Of a stretch of 26,947 bases of DNA, positions 22,015 to 26,947 are shown in pieces. How positions within the stretch are numbered: position 1 is the stretch's first letter; each line of letters opens with the position of its first letter. A program made the translations under genes and the position numbers. Under the pieces are notes generated by a model. The model did not search any database and was not told where the DNA came from. It worked only from the letters and a program-made list of their open reading frames with translations. The DNA lies in assembly GCF_000721705.1 (NCBI RefSeq), contig NZ_JOJL01000073.1:1-26947 (forward strand), written 5' to 3'. This DNA comes from Actinoplanes subtropicus. Its GTDB lineage: Bacteria; Actinomycetota; Actinomycetes; Mycobacteriales; Micromonosporaceae.

Positions 22015-25000
22015 GTGCTGAGCCTCGACACGGTCGCCGGGTCGCAGGTCCACCCGGCCATCCGACCGGCCCTCGAACCGCCGAGCACCGCCGCCGTCTA
22101 CTCCGGCGGGCCGGAACCGGCCCCTCGCACCCTGATCGATGTGCTGGAAGCCACCGCCGCGATGTTTCCGCACGCACCGGCCATCGACGACGGCACTCGG
22201 GTGCTCGACTACCGCGCCATGCTGGACGAGGCCTCGCGGCTCGCCGGCCGGCTGGCCGAGGCCGGCGTCGGTGCCGGTGACCGGGTGGGCATCCGGGTCC
22301 AGTCCGGAACCGCCGACCTGTACCTGTCGATCCTGGCCGTGCTGGCGGTGGGCGCCGCGTACGTGCCGGTCGACCACGACGACCCGGACGACCGGGCCGA
22401 ACTGGTCTGGTCGGAGGCCGGCGTGTGCGCGGTCGTCGACCGTACCGGGCTGCGGGCCGGGCCGGGGCGCTCCCGCAGTCTCGGCCCGTACCGGCCCCGG
22501 CTGCGCGACGACGCGTGGATCATCTTCACGTCCGGCACCACCGGCAAGCCCAAGGGCGTCGCGGTGAAACATCGCAACTCCGCGGCGTTCGTCGACGCGG
22601 AGGCCCGGCTGTTCCTCCAGGACCGCCCGCTGGGCCCCGGCGACCGGGTGCTGGCCGGGCTCTCGGTCGCCTTCGACGCGTCGTGCGAGGAGATGTGGCT
22701 GGCCTGGCGGCACGGCGCCTGCCTGGTGCCGGCCGACCGCACGCTGATGAAGGCCGCCCCCGACCTGGCCGAGTGGCTGGGCGAGCGCGGCATCACGGTC
22801 GTCTCGACGGTGCCGACCATGGTCGCCTTGTGGCCGCCGTACGCTCTGGACAACGTGCGCCTGCTCATCCTGGGCGGCGAGGCATGCCCGGCCGGCCTGG
22901 CCGAGCGGCTGGCCAAGGGCACCACCGAGGTCTGGAACACCTACGGCCCCACCGAGGCCACGGTGGTGGCCTGCGCCGCCCGGCTGACCGGCGACGGCCC
23001 GGTCCGCATCGGCCTGCCGCTGGCCGGGTGGGACCTGGCGGTCGTCGACCCGGACAGCGGTGCCCCGGTCGGCTGGGGCGAGGAGGGCGAACTGGTCATC
23101 GGCGGGGCCGGCGTGGCGCGGTACCTCGACGCGGGCAAGGACGCGGAGAAGTTCCCGGCGTTGCCCCAGCTGGGCTGGCACCGCGCGTACCGCAGCGGAG
23201 ATCTGGTCCGGGCCGACCCGGAGGGCCTGGTCTTCCTCGGGCGGGCGGACAGCCAGGTGAAGATCCGCGGATACCGGGTCGAGCTCAGCGAGATCGAGTC
23301 GGTGATCCTGCAGCTGCCGGGCATCGCGCAGGCCGCGGTCACCACCTACGAGCGGCGGCCCGGGCTGATCGACCTGGTCGCGTACTACAGCCCGGCCGAC
23401 GACCGCACGCCGGTCGACGAGCCGCAGGTCTTCGAGGTGTTGCGCCGGCGGCTTCCGGCACACATGATCCCCGCGTACCTGGAACGCCTGCCCACCCTGC
23501 CGATCACCCGCAGCGGGAAGATCGACCGCAAGCGCCTGCCGGCGCCGACCGGCGCCCGCGGGGTGAGCGCCGACCAGCCCACCGCCGAGGCGGCCACCGC
23601 GGTCGAGAAGGCCCTCGCGGACACCCTCGCCGAGGTTCTCGGCCTGCCGCAGGTATCGGTGGAGAGCAACCTGTTCTCGGACCTCGGCGCCAACTCGCTG
23701 GTCATCGCGCACTTCTGCGCCGCACTGCGGCAGCGGGCCGACCTGCCACCGGTGTCCACGAAGGACGTCTATCTGCACCCGACCATCCGGGGCCTGGCCG
23801 CGACGCTTCCGGCGACCGCGCCGCCCCGGCCTCCGTCCAAAGTGCACACCAGGCCGGCGCCGCCGCCGGTGAGCACGCAACGCTACCTGCTCTGCGGCCT
23901 GATCCAGGCGCTGGTGTTGCTCGGCGGGGTGGCCATCACCGCGCAGATCCTGGAGACCGGCCTCGACTGGATCTCCGATGCTTCCGGCTTCGGGCACGTC
24001 TACCTGCGGTCGCTGGTCTTCGACGTGACCGTGTTCGCGGTCATGTCGATCCTGCCGATCCTGGTGAAATGGATGCTGATCGGCCGCTGGCAGCGCGCCG
24101 AGATTCCGTTGTGGAGCCTGCGGTACCTGCGTTTCTGGTTCGTCAAGACCCTGGTGCGCAGCAACCCGCTGGTGCTGTTCGCCGGCTCGCCGCTCTACAA
24201 CATGTACCTGCGCGCGCTCGGCGCCCGGATCGGCGCCCGCGCGCACATCATGTCGACCACGGTTCCGGTCTGTACCGACATGCTGAGCATCGGCCACGAC
24301 GCCGTGGTGCACCGCGCGTCCTCGTTCACCGGCTACCGCGCGCACAACGGGCAGATCGAGCTGGGCCCGGTGAGCATCGGCGACAACGCGTTCGTCGGCG
24401 ACCGGACCGTCATCGACATCGGCGCCCGCGTCGGCCGCCACGCGCAACTGGGACACGCCTCGGCGTTGCACGCCGAGCAGAGCATCCCCGACGGCGAACG
24501 GTGGCACGGTTCCCCGGCCGAGCCGGCGACAACCGATTACCGTACGCTCGCCCCGGCCGGACTCAGCCGGCTGCGCCGCTTCTCCACCAGCGTGTTCGGC
24601 TTGTTCGCGCTGCTGTTCGTGTCGCTGCCGGTGGCCACCGCGGTCAGCGTGCTGATCATCACCCGGCTGCGCGGGCTCGACCCGGAACTCCCCCGCGACG
24701 ACCAGTCCCTCTTCAGCGGCACGCTCTACAAGCAGGCCGCGGCCATCTCGTTCGTGCTGTTCTTCGGCGCCGTCATCGGCGGCGTGCTGCTCGTCGCCAC
24801 CGTCCCACGGCTGCTGCGGCGGTTCAGCCGGCCCGGCCGGATCTACCCGCTCTACGGGATGCACCACGCGATCCATCGGGCGGTCCGGCGGATCAGCAAC
24901 GCACACTTCTACATCGAACTTCTCGGCGACAGCTCGTACATCGTCGGCTACCTGCGGGCCATCGGCTACCGGCTGGCCCGTTCCGGCGGACAGACCGGCT

Positions 25001-25995
25001 CCAACTTCGGCTCGTCGCTGCAACACGACGACCCGTTCCTCACCAAGGTCGGCGGCGGCACCCAGATCTCCGACGACGTCTCCTTCGGCAACGCCGAGTT
25101 CACCAGTTCCTCGTTCCGGGTCAGCCCGGTGATCGTGGGCACGAACTCGTTCGTCGGCAACTCGATCACCTTCCCGACCGGCGCCCGGATCGGCGAGAAC
25201 ATCCTGGTCGCGACGAAGGCGATGATCCCGCTCGACGGACCCGTCCGCTCGGGCGTCGGCCTGCTCGGCTCGCCGCCGTTCGAGATCCCCCGCTCGGTCG
25301 AACGCGACGCCAGCTTCGACGCCATGAAGACCCCGGACGAGTTCCGCCGCCGGCTGACCGCCAAGAACCGCCACAACCTGGTCACCATGGCACTGTTCCT
25401 GGCCGCGCGCTGGCTGCACTTCTACATCCTGACGCTGATCGCCATGATGGCCAGCCACATCCTCGGCCATCCCGTCGTCCCGATCCTGCTCGCGTCGCTG
25501 CCGTTCAGCGTCGTCTACTTCATCGCGGTGGAACGGGCCACCCAGATATTCCAGGCCCTGCGCCCACGCTTCACCTCGATCTACGACCCGTACTTCTGGT
25601 GGCACGAGCGCTACTGGAAGCTGCAGACGCCGAGCACCAACCTCCTCAACGGCACGCCGATGAAGGCGCTGATCTGGCGGGCGCTCGGCGTACGGGTCGG
25701 CAAGCGCCTGTACGACGACGGCTGCACGATCGTGGAACGCAGCCTCGTCACGATCGGCGACGACGCGGCCCTCAACGCGGGTGCGGTCATCCAGTGCCAC
25801 AGCATGGAAGACGACACCTTCAAGTCGGACCGGGCGGTCGTCGGTTCCGGCTGCACGCTCGGGGTCGGCGCGTTCGTCCACTACGGCACGGTGCTCGCCG
25901 ACCACACGATCCTGGAAGCCGACTCGTTCCTCATGAAGGGAGAGCGGACGGCGGCCGCCTCGTACTGGGGCGGCAACCCGGCCCGCGAGCTGTAG
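22015..25995 (+). CDS. Pls/PosA-family peptide synthetase (epsilon-poly-lysine synthetase-like)
   Basis: The product is 1326 residues from GTG 22015, with a stop in the same frame at 21985 and no clear ribosome site. The adenylation domain (about 40-505) has FTSGTTGKPKG at 171-181, NTYGPTE at 308-314 and K502 in SGKIDRK. A carrier domain follows with S561 in LGANSL. After a Pro-rich linker come six membrane helices in pairs (about 624-645/664-686, 857-885/905-928, 1123-1148/1153-1173) alternating with three left-handed beta-helix domains (about 739-825, 996-1085, 1226-1308). There is no condensation or thioesterase domain. This is the Pls architecture, in which the C-terminal domains link the amino acid repeatedly. 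By homology to GrsA the pocket residues read D221, A222, E225, S264, I285, G287, T309, V317, V318, K502. Confidence 0.93.
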   Translation: MLSLDTVAGSQVHPAIRPALEPPSTAAVYSGGPEPAPRTLIDVLEATAAMFPHAPAIDDGTRVLDYRAMLDEASRLAGRLAEAGVGAGDRVGIRVQSGTADLYLSILAVLAVGAAYVPVDHDDPDDRAELVWSEAGVCAVVDRTGLRAGPGRSRSLGPYRPRLRDDAWIIFTSGTTGKPKGVAVKHRNSAAFVDAEARLFLQDRPLGPGDRVLAGLSVAFDASCEEMWLAWRHGACLVPADRTLMKAAPDLAEWLGERGITVVSTVPTMVALWPPYALDNVRLLILGGEACPAGLAERLAKGTTEVWNTYGPTEATVVACAARLTGDGPVRIGLPLAGWDLAVVDPDSGAPVGWGEEGELVIGGAGVARYLDAGKDAEKFPALPQLGWHRAYRSGDLVRADPEGLVFLGRADSQVKIRGYRVELSEIESVILQLPGIAQAAVTTYERRPGLIDLVAYYSPADDRTPVDEPQVFEVLRRRLPAHMIPAYLERLPTLPITRSGKIDRKRLPAPTGARGVSADQPTAEAATAVEKALADTLAEVLGLPQVSVESNLFSDLGANSLVIAHFCAALRQRADLPPVSTKDVYLHPTIRGLAATLPATAPPRPPSKVHTRPAPPPVSTQRYLLCGLIQALVLLGGVAITAQILETGLDWISDASGFGHVYLRSLVFDVTVFAVMSILPILVKWMLIGRWQRAEIPLWSLRYLRFWFVKTLVRSNPLVLFAGSPLYNMYLRALGARIGARAHIMSTTVPVCTDMLSIGHDAVVHRASSFTGYRAHNGQIELGPVSIGDNAFVGDRTVIDIGARVGRHAQLGHASALHAEQSIPDGERWHGSPAEPATTDYRTLAPAGLSRLRRFSTSVFGLFALLFVSLPVATAVSVLIITRLRGLDPELPRDDQSLFSGTLYKQAAAISFVLFFGAVIGGVLLVATVPRLLRRFSRPGRIYPLYGMHHAIHRAVRRISNAHFYIELLGDSSYIVGYLRAIGYRLARSGGQTGSNFGSSLQHDDPFLTKVGGGTQISDDVSFGNAEFTSSSFRVSPVIVGTNSFVGNSITFPTGARIGENILVATKAMIPLDGPVRSGVGLLGSPPFEIPRSVERDASFDAMKTPDEFRRRLTAKNRHNLVTMALFLAARWLHFYILTLIAMMASHILGHPVVPILLASLPFSVVYFIAVERATQIFQALRPRFTSIYDPYFWWHERYWKLQTPSTNLLNGTPMKALIWRALGVRVGKRLYDDGCTIVERSLVTIGDDAALNAGAVIQCHSMEDDTFKSDRAVVGSGCTLGVGAFVHYGTVLADHTILEADSFLMKGERTAAASYWGGNPAREL

Positions 25996-25999
25996 TAAC

Positions 26000-26024
26000 G
26001 CTTGGTCGTGGGAGACCTGGGCGT
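26000..26024 (-). repeat. Inverted-repeat copy B, after the synthetase gene
   Basis: This is the reverse complement of copy A with one inserted T. It begins five bases after the synthetase stop codon. AACGC-N17-GCGTT flanks GGTC-GTGGGA-GACC, so it can fold as a stem and is followed by TTTCCCTTT; it may also terminate transcription. Bases 26025-26158 hold no gene. Confidence 0.7.
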
Positions 26025-26158
26025 TTCCCTTTCGCGCCTTTGACCGTACGGCTCAGGCAAGCCCCCGGTGTGCCCGGGCCGCTGGTTGCAACACCGGCCC
26101 CGACCCCGGCCGCCGGGCTGTCCCGGCCCAAGACCGACACGGGGCCGCTCCGATCAGG

Positions 26159-26776
26159 TCAGAATTGCGGTGAGTTCCCATTCCCCTGGGCCGCCCGAAT
26201 CGGCAAGGGCAGAATCATGGCGTCGTATTCAGGTGAGTCGTCAAAGGGTTTTATGCTACCTATCTTTCGCCAGCCCCAAGAGGCATACGCGGCATGGGCT
26301 GGGGCGTTGTCCGGAAGAACCAGTAGTGTTGCGCGCTCCTCAGCCCGATCAGTCAGGAGAAGATCATGCAGTCGATGGGCGAACCCGCGGCGTCGCCAAT
26401 TTTCGAGCACCATGATCTCAGTCAGAGCGAAGGTTCGGTGTCCGTCTTCATGTAGTTCGCTTTGGTCGATGTCCGACCTGAGCCCTCGCCACCAGCCACT
26501 TCCTGCCGGAAGTGGGTAGCCGAGCTCCCTTTCGACGACTTCTCCGTAGATGCCGTTTTCGAGCATCCCGTAACCGTCTTGTGCGCTGGCCTTTGCTGCG
26601 CGCCAGAGGGTCGCGCCGCCGTGCTGATAGTCAAGGCCATAGAGCCACGCAGCGGTTTCTCGAAGCTCTTTGGCGTCGTTGACGCCGATCTTGCGTCGCT
26701 TCCCGTGAGCCGCAGAGCCGGAGCTTGCCAGGGCTGGCCCGACTATCCCCAGCGCTAGAAGACTTCGTCGTCTCAT
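26159..26776 (-). CDS. Chimeric gene: XRE-regulator fragment fused to a GNAT acetyltransferase
   Basis: The product is 205 residues from ATG 26776. Residues 1-78 (MRRRSLLALGIVGPALA, LYGLDYQHGGATLWRAA, QDGYGMLENGIYGE) match the middle of an actinobacterial XRE/TPR regulator, just after its HTH. From about residue 79 the sequence becomes a GNAT: VVERELGYPLPAGSGWWRGL, TEIMVLENWRRRGFAHRLHD with the acetyl-CoA loop RRRGFA, and TLLVLPDNAPAHAAYASWGW. The GNAT lacks its first 50-60 residues and the regulator lacks its HTH and C-terminus. The join is in frame at about 26540. It may be a decayed product of recombination, or a novel fusion. The frame is open upstream to the window edge. The GC content is lower than in its neighbours. 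Confidence 0.65.
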   Translation of the reverse strand: MRRRSLLALGIVGPALASSGSAAHGKRRKIGVNDAKELRETAAWLYGLDYQHGGATLWRAAKASAQDGYGMLENGIYGEVVERELGYPLPAGSGWWRGLRSDIDQSELHEDGHRTFALTEIMVLENWRRRGFAHRLHDLLLTDRAEERATLLVLPDNAPAHAAYASWGWRKIGSIKPFDDSPEYDAMILPLPIRAAQGNGNSPQF

Positions 26777-26947
26777 GGAATCACACGGAAACGCTCGTCG
26801 TCCCCGTTCGGAACTCTGGATCTGGGCCAGCGCGATCAGCTCGCCCTTGGGGGTGCGTTTTTCGCTGAGTGACCTTCGTGATGCATGTCGATGTCTGCCC
26901 GTTGCGGTAGCCGCTGACCGGTTGGTATGGGTTGGTGACCTGTTTCG
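26777..26947. other. Window end: no recognisable gene
   Basis: Two minus-strand frames stay open across this stretch. One continues the chimeric gene upstream (RSLSEKRTPKGELIALAQIQ). The other reads NPYQPVSGYRNGQTSTCITK and stops at 26783-26781, so it could be the end of a gene beyond the window. Neither matches a family I know. Confidence 0.3.

Noticed and set aside
21847..25905. A 1352-codon open frame on the minus strand opposite the synthetase
   Set aside because: It is the antisense of a well-supported multi-domain gene; its composition (Asp, Arg, Gly, Gln runs) is that of a GC-rich shadow frame and no motif is present.
22425..26519. A 1364-codon plus-strand frame in another phase of the synthetase gene
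   Set aside because: It is Arg/Pro/Gly-rich, lacks any domain, and ends inside the GNAT chimera on the opposite strand.
1..26947. tRNA or rRNA genes
   Set aside because: No cloverleaf with a CCA-type acceptor and conserved T-arm, and no rRNA-like stretch, was seen by eye; this is not an exhaustive search.

Overview
The window is from a high-GC actinobacterium. Codon third positions are almost all G or C, GTG starts are common, and several genes appear to have leaderless promoters. The gene set (lone sigma-B/F type factor with STAS and anti-sigma partners, DUF1906 secreted protein, Pls-type peptide synthetase, mycothiol-type DinB protein) fits Micromonosporaceae such as Actinoplanes; the genus is an inference.

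Layout. 1-151 is the tail of a sugar ABC transporter ATPase. 255-914 holds two small membrane proteins converging on a strong hairpin terminator. 984-3150 (minus) is a tight operon: ArsR regulator, SRPBCC protein, DinB/TIGR03086 protein and a coiled-coil protein, driven by a promoter with two matching palindromes. 3247-4720 carries a metallophosphoesterase and a convergent GNAT acetyltransferase. A decayed lysR follows. glyA (5367-6791, minus) has a ZTP (pfl) riboswitch in its leader and is divergent from a CPA1 Na+/H+ antiporter. 8665-10245 is an XRE regulator with its short-chain dehydrogenase.

10398-13525 is a partner-switching module: an RsbW-type kinase and an RsbV-type STAS protein (minus), divergent from the sigma factor. 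The STAS gene is separated from an ArsB-like transporter by a 163-bp MITE-like element whose ends supply the stop codon of one gene and part of the start codon of the other. The sigma factor seems to lack the linker between regions 3 and 4. 13595-18723 has a secreted DUF1906/FG-GAP protein, an MFS exporter, a GT2 glycosyltransferase, a DedA membrane protein and a histone-H1-like coiled-coil protein. 18795-19418 is a HAD phosphatase.

19442-25995 holds a DyP peroxidase, a broken flavin monooxygenase, a short-chain dehydrogenase and a 1326-residue Pls/PosA-family synthetase (A-PCP-six TM-three beta-helix domains) whose adenylation pocket reads like a lysine code. A matching pair of about 25-bp inverted repeats brackets this block. 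The window ends with a chimeric gene joining an XRE-regulator fragment to a GNAT acetyltransferase.

Two themes recur. Several genes carry internal deletions or fusions (lysR, the monooxygenase, the sigma factor and the terminal GNAT). Several start codons lie 6-8 bases after a TANNNT-like -10 box. The best candidates for new biology are the poly-lysine-type synthetase, the linker-less sigma factor in its partner-switching locus, and the MITE joining two reading frames.
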